The position numbers were made by a program, and so were the translations under genes. 64,000 bases of DNA, from contig UQKV01000003.1 in the NCBI GenBank assembly GCA_900541665.1, forward strand, positions 1 through 64,000, in the 5' to 3' direction. Origin of the DNA: an uncultured Collinsella sp. (lineage in GTDB: Bacteria; Actinomycetota; Coriobacteriia; Coriobacteriales; Coriobacteriaceae). Below are positions 8,530 through 16,804 of this stretch, piece by piece (positions within the stretch are counted from its first letter, which is position 1; every line of letters begins with the position of its first letter). A model generated the notes under the pieces. It worked only from the letters and a program-made list of their open reading frames with translations. It made no database searches and was not told where the DNA came from.

Positions 8530-8575
8530 CGTATAGGAAACTTTTCCGAAATCTGAATGGGGACCCTTTCCAAAA

Positions 8576-8623
8576 AGTTAACCACGTGTTAGTTTACTAA
8601 AGCGAACATAGGCGTGGTTAACT
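8576..8623. promoter_or_regulatory. Inverted repeat before feoA, candidate operator
   Basis: Arms AGTTAACCACG (8576-8586) and CGTGGTTAACT (8613-8623) are perfect. Between them lies a second dyad, TTAGTTTACTAA (8589-8600). The position, 46 bases before the first feoA, suggests an iron-dependent regulator site, but the match to the DtxR/IdeR box is weaker than that of 9202-9223. Confidence 0.45.
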
Positions 8624-8668
8624 TTTATCGCGTCGATGTTGAGGACGAACTGACGTTAGGAGCCACTC

Positions 8669-8911
8669 ATGTCTTGCGGACCGCAGATGCCGGCAATGCC
8701 GCTTTCGATGGTAAAAGCGGGCGAAACCGTGCGCGTGTCTCGTGTAAAGGGCAATGAGGATATGAAGCACCACCTCAAGGACCTCGGCTTTGTCGAGGGC
8801 AACGAAATCCACGTGGTGAGCTCGAGTGGCGCCAATATCATCGTCACTGTGCTGGGCGCACGCTTTGGTATCGATTCCAAGGTTGCCATGCACATCATGA
8901 CCGTCGGTTAG
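8669..8911 (+). CDS. feoA: FeoA domain protein
   Basis: 80 aa, FeoA SH3-like fold (VKAGETVRVSRVKGNEDMKHHLKDLGFVEGNEIHVV). FeoA is a small cytosolic partner that supports the FeoB ferrous-iron transporter. TTAGGAG precedes the ATG. It is the first of two feoA genes, 40 bases from the next, in front of feoB. It has a Met/Pro-rich N-terminal extension (MSCGPQMPAMPLSM). Confidence 0.9.
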   Translation: MSCGPQMPAMPLSMVKAGETVRVSRVKGNEDMKHHLKDLGFVEGNEIHVVSSSGANIIVTVLGARFGIDSKVAMHIMTVG

Positions 8912-8951
8912 TCGACGGTATTTCTGTACGCACTGAAAGGGGGACAAGTAA

Positions 8952-9173
8952 ATGAAGACGTTGGGTGACGTTAAGGTGGGCGAGAGCTCCACCATCGTCA
9001 AGCTTCACGGCGAGGGTGCGCTTCGCCGCCACCTTATGGACCTGGGGCTCATCAAGGGCACTTCGTTCAAGGTCGTGAAGGTTGCACCGCTCGGTGATCC
9101 GGTCGAGATCAACGTGCGCGGCTACGAGCTTTCCATCCGCAAGGAGGAGGCCGCCGTCGTCGAGGTCCAGTAA
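8952..9173 (+). CDS. feoA: Second FeoA domain protein
   Basis: 73 aa, FeoA family (TLGDVKVGESSTIVKLHGEGALRRHLMDLGL, then a typical C-terminal ELSIRKEEAAVVEV). It is only distantly similar to the first FeoA, so the two probably have separate roles and are not a recent copy. GAAAGGGGG precedes the ATG. feoB starts 123 bases downstream, after a separate candidate iron box. Confidence 0.9.
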   Translation: MKTLGDVKVGESSTIVKLHGEGALRRHLMDLGLIKGTSFKVVKVAPLGDPVEINVRGYELSIRKEEAAVVEVQ

Positions 9174-9201
9174 GGACTCGCGGCGCATATTTCTGCAGAT
9201 A

Positions 9202-9223
9202 AAGTTAGGTTTTTCTAACTTAA
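9202..9223. promoter_or_regulatory. DtxR/IdeR-like iron box before feoB
   Basis: AAGTTAGGTTTTTCTAACTT is a dyad with 7-bp perfect arms. Read as TTAGG...CTAAC it matches about 15 of 19 positions of the IdeR/DtxR consensus as I remember it. CTGCA and TGCAG lie further out, so an RNA hairpin is also possible. Confidence 0.5.
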
Positions 9224-9296
9224 TGCAGCATCTTTGAAGCACATTATCCAGCCTGCGCGGAGAAAGCAGCGCAGGCACACAAGGAAGAAGGATTGA

Positions 9297-11624
9297 ATGG
9301 CGGATTCTCAGATCCATGTCGCGCTGGCGGGTAACCCCAACTGCGGCAAGACCACGCTTTTCAACCTGATCACCGGCGCCAACGGCTACGTTGGCAACTG
9401 GCCCGGCGTCACGGTTGAGAAAAAGGAAGCCAAGCTCCTAAGCGACAAGAACGTTACCATTACGGACCTCCCTGGCATCTACTCGCTTTCCCCCTACAGC
9501 CCCGAGGAGCAATGCTCGCGCGATTACCTCATGAGCGGCGAGCCCGATGTTGTCGTCCAAGTCGTCGATGCCACCAACCTCGAGCGTAACCTGTACCTGG
9601 CGCTTCAGGTTATCGAGACCGGCCTGCCCGTGGTCGTTGCCCTCAACATGGCCGACCTGGTCGAGAAGAACGGCGATAAGATCGACACGGACAAGCTCTC
9701 CAAGAAGCTCGGTTGCCCGGTCATGATGATCTCGGCTCTTAAGAACAAGGGCATCAAGGAGCTCTTCGAGCAGGTAAAGAAGTCTGCTGCTTCCAAGGGC
9801 CAGGTGCCGGAGCACAAGTTCGACTCCTCCATCGAGGACGTTCTGGACCACATCGAGAACAACCTTCCGGCGAGCGTTCCCGCCAACAAGCGCCGCTACT
9901 ACGCTGTCAAGCTGTTTGAGCGCGACGCGGACGCCTGCAAGCTCATCAACCTCACTAAGGAGAAGGCTGCTCGCGTAGAGCAGCTGGTCGCCCAGTGCGA
10001 GCAGGATTGCGATGACGACGCCGAGTCCATCATCACCGGTGAGCGTTACGGCGTGATTGCGCACATCATCGACGAGTGCCTCATCAAGGCTCCGGCCAAG
10101 ATGAGCACCTCCGAGAAGATCGACCGCGTGGTTACCAACCGTATCCTGGGTCTGCCGATCTTCGTGGTCATCATGTTCTGCGTGTACTACATCGCCGTTT
10201 CCACCCTGGGCGGCACGGTGACCGACTTCACCAACGACCAGCTCTTCGGTACCGACGGCTGGTATGTGCTCGGTCAGGGCCGCGATGCATACGATGAGGC
10301 TGTCGAGGCCGCGGGTGACGACGCCGACTCGGTCGACCCTGCGCAGTATGGCCCGTATGTTCCGGGTATTACCACCATGGTCCACGACGCACTTGTGGCG
10401 GGTGGCACCGAGGACGGTGGCCTGGTCGATTCGCTGGTCTGTGACGGTATCGTCGGCGGCCTGGGCGCCATCTTCGGCTTTGTGCCGCAGATGTTCCTGC
10501 TGTTCGTCATGCTGTCCTTCCTGGAGGACTGTGGCTATATGGCCCGCGTCGCCTTTATCATGGACCGCGTGTTCCGCCGCTTTGGCCTGTCCGGTAAGTC
10601 CTTCATCCCCATGCTCGTGTCCTCGGGCTGCGGCGTCCCCGGCGTCATGGCTACTAAGACCATCGAGAACGAGAAGGACCGCCGCATGACGGTCATGACT
10701 ACCACGTTCATCCCCTGCGGCGCTAAGCTGCCGATCATCGCCCTGCTCATGGGTTCCATCATCGGCGACTCTTCCACCACCGCGGCGTGGATCAGCCCGC
10801 TCTTCTACTTCCTGGGCGTCTTTGCCGTCATCGCCTCGGGCCTTATGCTCAAGAAGACCAAGCTCTTCGCCGGTCGCCCGACGCCGTTCGTTATGGAGCT
10901 TCCCGCCTACCACTTCCCGGCGATCCGCTCTTGGGCGCTGCACGTGTGGGAGCGCTGCTGGGCCTTTATCAAGAAGGCCGGCACGGTCATCTTCGCGTCC
11001 ACTGTCGTGGTTTGGTTCCTGTCCAACTTTGGTAGCTACAACGGTTCCTTTGGCTTCCTGCCTGCGATGGACGGCATCCCCGAGGAGTTCATGGACTACT
11101 CCGTGCTCGCCATGCTGGGCAACCTGGTCGCTTGGATCTTCGCCCCGCTCGGCTTTAGCACCTGGCAGGCAACCGCACTGACCGTCTCTGGCCTCGTCGC
11201 CAAGGAGAACGTCGTCGCCACCGCTGGCTCACTGCTGTCCGTCGCCGACGCGGGCGAGACCGACCCGAGCCTGTGGACCGCGTTTGCCGGCATGTTCCCC
11301 ACCATGGGCGCTTGCGTTGCCTTCGGCGCCTTCAACCTGCTGTGCGCTCCGTGCTTTGCCGCCATTGGCACCATCCGCAACCAGATGGATTCCGGCAAGT
11401 GGACTGCGATTGCCATTGGCTACGAGTGCGCCTTCGCTTGGGTGATCGGCCTGTTCATCAACCAGTTCTACAACCTGCTTGTCCTTGGGCAGTTTGGTAT
11501 CTGGACGGTTGTGGCCATTGTGCTGCTGGTTGCGATGCTCTTCCAGATTTTCCGTCCCATGCCCAAGCATGCATGGACCGATGAGGACGAGACCAACACT
11601 GCTTCCGCCGCAGTTTCCGCTTAA
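9297..11624 (+). CDS. feoB: Ferrous iron transporter FeoB
   Basis: 775 aa. It imports Fe(II) across the inner membrane. N-terminal G domain: G1 GNPNCGKT (12-19), switch region NWPGVTVEKKE, G3 DLPGIYS, G4 LNMADLV. A helical spacer follows to about residue 275, then the membrane part with two Gate repeats and the motif FIPCGAKLPI. A polar, acidic insert (about residues 325-365, DAYDEAVEAAGDDADSVD) sits between early membrane segments, outside the usual core. AAGGAAGAAGGA precedes the ATG. It follows two feoA genes and precedes a Cys-rich small protein, a complete Feo set. Confidence 0.96.
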   Translation: MADSQIHVALAGNPNCGKTTLFNLITGANGYVGNWPGVTVEKKEAKLLSDKNVTITDLPGIYSLSPYSPEEQCSRDYLMSGEPDVVVQVVDATNLERNLYLALQVIETGLPVVVALNMADLVEKNGDKIDTDKLSKKLGCPVMMISALKNKGIKELFEQVKKSAASKGQVPEHKFDSSIEDVLDHIENNLPASVPANKRRYYAVKLFERDADACKLINLTKEKAARVEQLVAQCEQDCDDDAESIITGERYGVIAHIIDECLIKAPAKMSTSEKIDRVVTNRILGLPIFVVIMFCVYYIAVSTLGGTVTDFTNDQLFGTDGWYVLGQGRDAYDEAVEAAGDDADSVDPAQYGPYVPGITTMVHDALVAGGTEDGGLVDSLVCDGIVGGLGAIFGFVPQMFLLFVMLSFLEDCGYMARVAFIMDRVFRRFGLSGKSFIPMLVSSGCGVPGVMATKTIENEKDRRMTVMTTTFIPCGAKLPIIALLMGSIIGDSSTTAAWISPLFYFLGVFAVIASGLMLKKTKLFAGRPTPFVMELPAYHFPAIRSWALHVWERCWAFIKKAGTVIFASTVVVWFLSNFGSYNGSFGFLPAMDGIPEEFMDYSVLAMLGNLVAWIFAPLGFSTWQATALTVSGLVAKENVVATAGSLLSVADAGETDPSLWTAFAGMFPTMGACVAFGAFNLLCAPCFAAIGTIRNQMDSGKWTAIAIGYECAFAWVIGLFINQFYNLLVLGQFGIWTVVAIVLLVAMLFQIFRPMPKHAWTDEDETNTASAAVSA

Positions 11625-11653
11625 GTCCGAATAAGGATTAACCCCTTTCCACG

Positions 11654-11686
11654 AGCCCGGGTGTCCCAGCGACACTCGGGCTTTTT
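11654..11686 (+). terminator. Terminator after feoB
   Basis: AGCCCGGGTGTC pairs with GACACTCGGGCT around CCAGC, followed by TTTTT. Confidence 0.9.
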
Positions 11687-11722
11687 GGTGGGGGAGATGT
11701 GGCGTTTCCGCAGATAAAACCG

Positions 11723-11749
11723 ACCAAAATAAACCTGTCCCTTTTTGGT
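11723..11749. repeat. Short hairpin repeat (ACAGGTTTATTTTGG family)
   Basis: ACCAAAA and TTTTGGT flank AACCTGTCCC. The same string, inverted, forms the terminator at 62855-62894. It belongs with the intergenic AAAGGG-ACAGG hairpins at 51129 and 62917. Confidence 0.55.
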
Positions 11750-11799
11750 AGGTGGAGAATGGGGTAAAGTAAGTGATGGTTAACTAGAGGAGGCTTGCT

Positions 11800-12000
11800 A
11801 TGGCACCTATCGATATTGTTGTACTGGCTGTTATCGGCGTTGCATTTGTTGCTGTGTGCGTGCGCATCTATCGCAAGGGCACCTGCGCCGACTGCGCTCA
11901 GGGTGGCGTTTGCACGGGGCATTGCTCCAACAAAAAGACGTGCGCCGCACTTAAGGGCGTGGACAAAATCGCCGAAGATTTGAGCCGCGGTATTAAATAA
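11800..12000 (+). CDS. FeoB-associated Cys-rich membrane protein
   Basis: 66 aa. One N-terminal transmembrane helix (IDIVVLAVIGVAFVAVCVRI, residues 4-23) is followed by a short tail with six cysteines (CADCAQGGVCTGHCSNKKTC). This matches the small Cys-rich proteins often found beside feoB, whose role is unproven; a metal relay or FeoC-like aid is supposed. AGAGGAGG precedes the ATG. It lies 175 bases after feoB, behind the feoB terminator, so it may have its own promoter. Confidence 0.85.
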   Translation: MAPIDIVVLAVIGVAFVAVCVRIYRKGTCADCAQGGVCTGHCSNKKTCAALKGVDKIAEDLSRGIK

Positions 12001-12013
12001 GGCCTAGGCATCC

Positions 12014-12048
12014 AAGCGCCTCGCGAGCATCCGTTCGCGGGGCGCTTT
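12014..12048 (+). terminator. Terminator after the Cys-rich protein gene
   Basis: AAGCGCCTCGCGA pairs with TTCGCGGGGCGCTT over about 12 positions, followed by TT. Confidence 0.8.
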
Positions 12049-12144
12049 GCACATTTGGGGGCGAGCGCGGCGAGTTGAAGAGTGATTTTGGGGTATCGTT
12101 ACCTGTACTGTTAATTGGCAACTTATCTATAACGGAGTATCCCC

Positions 12145-13224
12145 ATGAGCGCTCGCGTAACCATGAAGGACATAGCCGCCGAGCTTGGCGTTTCCATCAA
12201 TACCGTGCACAAGGCCCTGACGGGTAAGGCCGGCGTGAGCGAATCCGTGCGCGCCAAGGTGAACGCCAAGGCCGAGGCCATGGGCTATCACCGCAACACA
12301 AGTGCCTCAAGCCTGCGCCGCAAGGACATCAATCTGGTGTTTTGCCTGCCCCGCGCATCGCGCGAGGGGGCGTACTTTTTCCGTTACCTGTGGGAAGGCT
12401 GCAATCGCTTTGAACAGGAGGTCATCGACCAGGGCATTACGGTTGAGCGTGTTGAATTCGGCGTGGGCGGCTACGCTGATGCGCTCGAGCAAATCGACGA
12501 GCGTTTGCAGGTGGGCGAGAAGATCGATGGCTTGCTCGCCTATGCGCCGGGCGACGATCGTGCGACTGAGCTTTTGGGGCAGATCGCCGAGGCGGGCGTG
12601 ACGATTGAGCTTGTCGACGGCGACCGTCCGCATTTGAATCGTTTGGGTGCGAGCTTGGCCGACTATTCGACGGCGGGTAGCCTTATGGCCGAGCAGGCGG
12701 CAAACCTGGTCAATGCTTCTGGGGCCGACGCCCGCGTGCTCCTTTTGACGGGCGACCCATATACCGATTCACACTATCTAACCGCCCGTGCCTTCCACAA
12801 TTACCTGCGCGAACGAGATATTCCATGGCAGGTCGAGGACCTTGCCGGTGCCCATGCGCAAGTCAAACAGCTCAAGCATGAGCTCGAAAAGCGTTTGAGT
12901 GCGCCGGACGCCCCTGAGCTCATTTGTAGCGTTTTTGCCGTTGGTTCCGAAGTGGTTGCCGATGCGCTTGTCTCGAGCGGCAAGGCCGGTCAGGTTATGG
13001 TGATCGGCAACGACCTGTTTCCCGAAAGCGCCCTGGCCTTGCGCCGCGGTATCTTTACCAATATTGTCTATAAGGACCCGACGAGCCTGGCGTATCGCGG
13101 CGCCAAGACACTGGGCGATTATTTGCTGTGGGGAAGGACCCCGACGGAGCCCGTCCAGAAGGGCGCCGTTGAGATGGTGTTTGCCAGCAATGTCGATCGC
13201 TACTGCGAACTTGCGGGAATTTAG
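12145..13224 (+). CDS. LacI-family regulator, probable uronate regulon repressor
   Basis: 359 aa. N-terminal LacI helix-turn-helix (VTMKDIAAELGVSINTVHKALTGK) with hinge helix, then a periplasmic-binding-protein-like sensor domain (VMVIGNDLFPESALAL near the C-terminus). It is divided from uxaC by a terminator and two copies of GTGAACGTTCAC, a CpG-centred palindrome of LacI type. The same site stands before the GPH transporter, GH105 and kduD, so this protein is the best candidate to bind it. The effector would be a uronate or pathway intermediate (inferred). ATAACGGAG precedes the ATG. Confidence 0.85.
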   Translation: MSARVTMKDIAAELGVSINTVHKALTGKAGVSESVRAKVNAKAEAMGYHRNTSASSLRRKDINLVFCLPRASREGAYFFRYLWEGCNRFEQEVIDQGITVERVEFGVGGYADALEQIDERLQVGEKIDGLLAYAPGDDRATELLGQIAEAGVTIELVDGDRPHLNRLGASLADYSTAGSLMAEQAANLVNASGADARVLLLTGDPYTDSHYLTARAFHNYLRERDIPWQVEDLAGAHAQVKQLKHELEKRLSAPDAPELICSVFAVGSEVVADALVSSGKAGQVMVIGNDLFPESALALRRGIFTNIVYKDPTSLAYRGAKTLGDYLLWGRTPTEPVQKGAVEMVFASNVDRYCELAGI

Positions 13225-13249
13225 TCGATCGGGCAGGTACCCCCTCTTG

Positions 13250-13448
13250 CGACGTGCATTTTTGGGAGTATTCAGCATTGGCATGCCCTGAATGAGGCGC
13301 AGAACGACTGTTCTAAGTGCCGCTGGTGGCGTATTTCGCCATCGGCGGCACTTTTTATGCTGATCGAACGCAATATGCGCACCAAACGGGGCGCTGAGGA
13401 CGGCGCGCGGCGCGCTTCGATGCTGAATACTCCCAAAAATGCACGTCG
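13250..13448. repeat. Perfect 29-bp inverted repeat, motif copies 2 and 3
   Basis: Arms 13250-13278 and 13420-13448 are exact reverse complements separated by 141 bases. They carry the ATGCTGAATACTC motif also found at 340-365. The LacI gene terminator lies inside the spacer. Confidence 0.85.
13315..13357 (+). terminator. Terminator after the LacI gene
   Basis: AAGTGCCGCTGGTGGCG pairs with CGCCATCGGCGGCACTT, with TATTT as loop and TTTTTAT after it. Confidence 0.9.
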
Positions 13449-13580
13449 GAACATGACCCACCTGAGCAAAAGTGCTCAAGTTCGGTGTTCGGGGACGCCA
13501 ACCGGTCCGCAATACATGCAAGTCACAGCTCCGGCAACCGTTGAACGGGCAAAACCTACCGTTCACCCCATGGTGGTTAG

Positions 13581-13630
13581 GTGAACGTTCACCTTTTGAG
13601 TTGCAATGGATTAGTATAGTGAACGTTCAC
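13581..13630. promoter_or_regulatory. Two LacI-type operators before uxaC
   Basis: GTGAACGTTCAC occurs at 13581-13592 and 13619-13630, centres 38 bp apart, both 12-bp perfect palindromes. TATAGT at 13615-13620, overlapping the second site, is a plausible -10 box. A partial site (CCGTTCACCCC) lies just upstream. Confidence 0.75.
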
Positions 13631-13684
13631 CTAGAGGATAACGAGCGCGCCGTGCGCCCGCCTTGCCAGCAAAGGGGCTGTTTG

Positions 13685-15112
13685 ATGAAAAACTTTATGG
13701 ACGATCAGGATTTCCTGCTGAGCACCAAGACCGGCGAGGAGCTGTTCCACAACTTTGCCAAGGGCATGCCCATCGTCGACTACCACTGCCACATTTCCCC
13801 CAAGGAGATCTGGGAGGACAAGCGTTTCGAGAACATCACCGAGGTTTGGCTGGGCGGCGACCACTACAAGTGGCGCCTGATGCGCGCCAACGGCGTCGAC
13901 GAGCGTTTTATCACTGGCGACGCTCCTGCTCGCGAGAAGTTTCAAAAGTGGGCCGAGACCCTGGGTCGCTGCGTTGGCAACCCCGTCTTTGAGTGGAGCC
14001 ACTTGGAGCTTAAGCGCTACTTTGGCTACGAGGGCGTTCTCAACGGCAAGACCGCCCAGGAGGTCTGGGACCTTGCCAACGCTAAGCTGGCCGAGGCCAG
14101 CTTTACCTGCCGCAACCTGATCAAGCAGTCCAACGTCCGCATGATCTGCACCACCGACGACCCCGCCGACAGCTTTGAGTGGCACAAGAAGATTGCCGCC
14201 GATGACAGCTTTGACGTTCAGGTCGTTCCCGCCATGCGCCCCGACGCGGCTCTACGCATCGAGCGCGGCCAGGAGTTCGCCGACTACTGCAAGCACCTCT
14301 CCGAGGCTGCCGGCGTTGAGGTCAGCGACTTCGAGGGCATGAAGTCCGCCATTTCCAAGCGCTACGACGTTGCTCACGAGCTGGGCTGCCGCGCCTCCGA
14401 CCACGCACTCGACTACGTTATGTATGTCCCGGCTACCGCCGATGAGATTGAGGCCATCTTTGCCAAGGGTCTGGCTGCTGAGCCGCTTACCGAGGAAGAG
14501 ATCCTCAAGTACAAGACTGCCTTTATGCAGTTCGTCGCTGGCGAGTATGTCCGTCTGGGCTGGGCCATGCAGCTGCACTTTGGCTGCAAGCGCGACAACA
14601 ACCGCGCCATGTTTGCCAAGCTCGGCCCCGATACCGGTTATGACTGCATCTCCAACTACACGCCGTCCGACCAGCTTGCCGATTTCCTCAACTCCATTCA
14701 GGAGACCTGCGGCTTGCCCAAGACCATCCTGTACAGCTTGAACCCCATCGACAACACCATGATCGATACCGTGATGGGCTGCTTCCAGGAGGCTCCGACC
14801 GCCGGCAAGATCCAGAACGGTTCTGCCTGGTGGTTCAACGACAACGAGGTCGGTATGCGCGAGCAGCTCACGGCTCTGGCAAACGAGGGCGTGCTGGGCA
14901 ACTTTGTGGGTATGCTTACCGACTCCCGCTCTTTCCTGTCCTATCCGCGCCACGAGTACTTCCGTCGCGTGCTGTGCAGCGTGATCGGCGAGTGGGTCGA
15001 GCAGGGCAAGTACCCGGCCGACATGGAGCTGCTGGGCGATATCGTGCGCGACATCAGCTACAACAACGCGGTCCGCTACTTTGGCTTTGATCTGGATACC
15101 GTCGAGGCATAA
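13685..15112 (+). CDS. uxaC: Uronate isomerase UxaC
   Basis: 475 aa, glucuronate isomerase family. It turns D-galacturonate into D-tagaturonate (and D-glucuronate into D-fructuronate) in the cytoplasm. The metal-binding YHCHISPKEIW near residues 32-42 is the amidohydrolase-like HxH signature of UxaC; RANGVDERFITGDA and the late SRSFLSYPRHEYFRRVLC are also typical. I chose the ATG at 13685, after AAAGGGG; the longer frame upstream reads through the operators. It is first in uxaC-uxaB-uxaA and lies under two GTGAACGTTCAC sites. Confidence 0.95.
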   Translation: MKNFMDDQDFLLSTKTGEELFHNFAKGMPIVDYHCHISPKEIWEDKRFENITEVWLGGDHYKWRLMRANGVDERFITGDAPAREKFQKWAETLGRCVGNPVFEWSHLELKRYFGYEGVLNGKTAQEVWDLANAKLAEASFTCRNLIKQSNVRMICTTDDPADSFEWHKKIAADDSFDVQVVPAMRPDAALRIERGQEFADYCKHLSEAAGVEVSDFEGMKSAISKRYDVAHELGCRASDHALDYVMYVPATADEIEAIFAKGLAAEPLTEEEILKYKTAFMQFVAGEYVRLGWAMQLHFGCKRDNNRAMFAKLGPDTGYDCISNYTPSDQLADFLNSIQETCGLPKTILYSLNPIDNTMIDTVMGCFQEAPTAGKIQNGSAWWFNDNEVGMREQLTALANEGVLGNFVGMLTDSRSFLSYPRHEYFRRVLCSVIGEWVEQGKYPADMELLGDIVRDISYNNAVRYFGFDLDTVEA

Positions 15113-15136
15113 GCCTGCATCGAATCACATCGAACA

Positions 15137-15172
15137 CGGGAGCGCCGTTGCCACACACGGCGCCCCCGTTTT
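15137..15172 (+). terminator. Hairpin between uxaC and uxaB
   Basis: CGGGAGCGCCGT pairs with ACGGCGCCCCCG (one mismatch), followed by TTTT. It may lower, not abolish, transcription into uxaB. Confidence 0.75.
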
Positions 15173-15208
15173 GCTTGCACGCTAACAGCTATCTAAGGAG
15201 AGACACAG

Positions 15209-16723
15209 ATGGAGAACATCAGCTACGATGCGCTCGAGAAGATCGGCTACAAGGGCTACCTGCTGCCCAAGGACGCTCCCGAGAAGGTTCTACAGTTTGG
15301 CGAGGGCAATTTCCTGCGCGCCTTCGTCGACCGTTTCTTTGACATGGGCAACGAGGCCACCGGCTGGAACGGCAAGGTTGTCATGGTGCAGCCCATCAGC
15401 GGCGCCTTTGGCTTTGCCGATGGCATCAATGCTCAGGACGACCTGTACACCGTGCTGGTGCGCGGCAAGGAGAACGGCAATACGGTTGACGAGTCCCGCG
15501 TGATCAGCGCCTGCAGCCGCTGCCTCAACCCGTATCGCGAGGACGACTATCGCGCCATGATGGAGGTCGCCGTCTCCGACAGCCTGGAGATCATCGTCTC
15601 CAACACCACCGAGGCCGGTATCGCCTACGACCCATCCTGTAAGGCCGACGACATGCCGCCCGCGAGCTTCCCTGCCAAGCTTGCCCAGGTCCTTCACGCC
15701 CGCTGGGCCGCCGGCAAGCCGGGCGTCATCGTGCTCGCCTGCGAGCTCATCGATCACAACGGTGAGGAGCTGCTGCGCATCATGAACCAGTACGTGAGCG
15801 ACTGGGGCTGGGAGGACGAGTTTGCGCAGTGGATGGCCAACGACTGCACCGTCTGCACCACGCTCGTCGACACCATCGTCCCCGGTCGCATCCGCGATCC
15901 CAAGGAGGCCGCCGCGGTGGCTGAGCGTCTGGGCTACGAGGATCCCTTCCTGGCCGTGCGCGAGCCCTTCCAGATGTGGGGCATCCAGGGCGACGAGTCG
16001 CTTGCCGAGAAGCTTCCCTTTGTGAAGGCTGGTCTTCCGGGTGTCTTTGTGACTCCCGACGTCACCCCGTACAAAAAGCGCAAGGTCCGCATCCTCAATG
16101 GTGCCCACACCGCCTTCGTTCCGGGTTCCTGGGTTGCCGGCTTTGATATCGTGCGCGACTGCATGCATGACGAGACCATTCGCGGCTTCATGAACACCAT
16201 GCTCTACGACGAGGTCATTCCGACGCTTGCCGCCGACTTGGATGTCGAGGACTGCAAGGCCTTTGCCGCCGCCGTCGAAAACCGCTTCGACAACCCGTTT
16301 ATTGATCATGCGCTGCTCTCCATCTGCCTCAACTCCACGGCTAAGTGGCGCGCTCGCGACCTGCCCACGCTCAAGGACTACGTTGCCGAGACCGGCAACC
16401 TGCCCAAGTGCCTGGCGACGAGCCTCGCTACGCTCATCTCCTTCTACACACAGGAGCTCGTGTCCCGCGAGGGCGACGGCCTGCACCTGCGTCGCTCCGA
16501 CGGCACCGAGTACACCGCTCAGGACGACGCCTTCGTGCTCGACTTCTACGCCGCCCATGCCGGCGCCGACGATGCCCAACTGGTGCACGACGTGCTCACC
16601 AACGAGCAGATGTGGGGCGAGGACCTTACGCAGATCGCAGGTCTTGAGGAGTTTGTCGTCAGCGCGCTCGCCGTCGTGCGTGCCGAGGGTGCCAAGCAGG
16701 CCTTCGCCAACGCTCAGGCGTAA
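15209..16723 (+). CDS. uxaB: Tagaturonate reductase / altronate oxidoreductase UxaB
   Basis: 504 aa, long-chain mannitol dehydrogenase family. It reduces D-tagaturonate to D-altronate with NADH. VLQFGEGNFLRAFVDRF at the N-terminus is typical of UxaB and forms the nucleotide-binding start, and YKKRKVRILNGAHT carries the catalytic Lys/Asn/His region of the family. TAAGGAGAG precedes the ATG. It lies between uxaC and uxaA, which fixes the reductase step; UxuB (fructuronate) is the alternative but the context and N-terminus favour UxaB. Confidence 0.93.
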   Translation: MENISYDALEKIGYKGYLLPKDAPEKVLQFGEGNFLRAFVDRFFDMGNEATGWNGKVVMVQPISGAFGFADGINAQDDLYTVLVRGKENGNTVDESRVISACSRCLNPYREDDYRAMMEVAVSDSLEIIVSNTTEAGIAYDPSCKADDMPPASFPAKLAQVLHARWAAGKPGVIVLACELIDHNGEELLRIMNQYVSDWGWEDEFAQWMANDCTVCTTLVDTIVPGRIRDPKEAAAVAERLGYEDPFLAVREPFQMWGIQGDESLAEKLPFVKAGLPGVFVTPDVTPYKKRKVRILNGAHTAFVPGSWVAGFDIVRDCMHDETIRGFMNTMLYDEVIPTLAADLDVEDCKAFAAAVENRFDNPFIDHALLSICLNSTAKWRARDLPTLKDYVAETGNLPKCLATSLATLISFYTQELVSREGDGLHLRRSDGTEYTAQDDAFVLDFYAAHAGADDAQLVHDVLTNEQMWGEDLTQIAGLEEFVVSALAVVRAEGAKQAFANAQA

Positions 16724-16735
16724 ATTTCCGGCGCA

Positions 16736-16767
16736 GACGCGGGCGCGGGACGGCGTGCCCGCGTCTC
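16736..16767 (+). other. Hairpin between uxaB and uxaA
   Basis: AGACGCGGGC pairs with GCCCGCGTCT. No T run follows, so it is more likely an mRNA stability or attenuation element than a terminator. Confidence 0.5.
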
Positions 16768-16804
16768 GACTTCTGCTCAACCTGTAGGGTTAGGACCATT
16801 TGCA

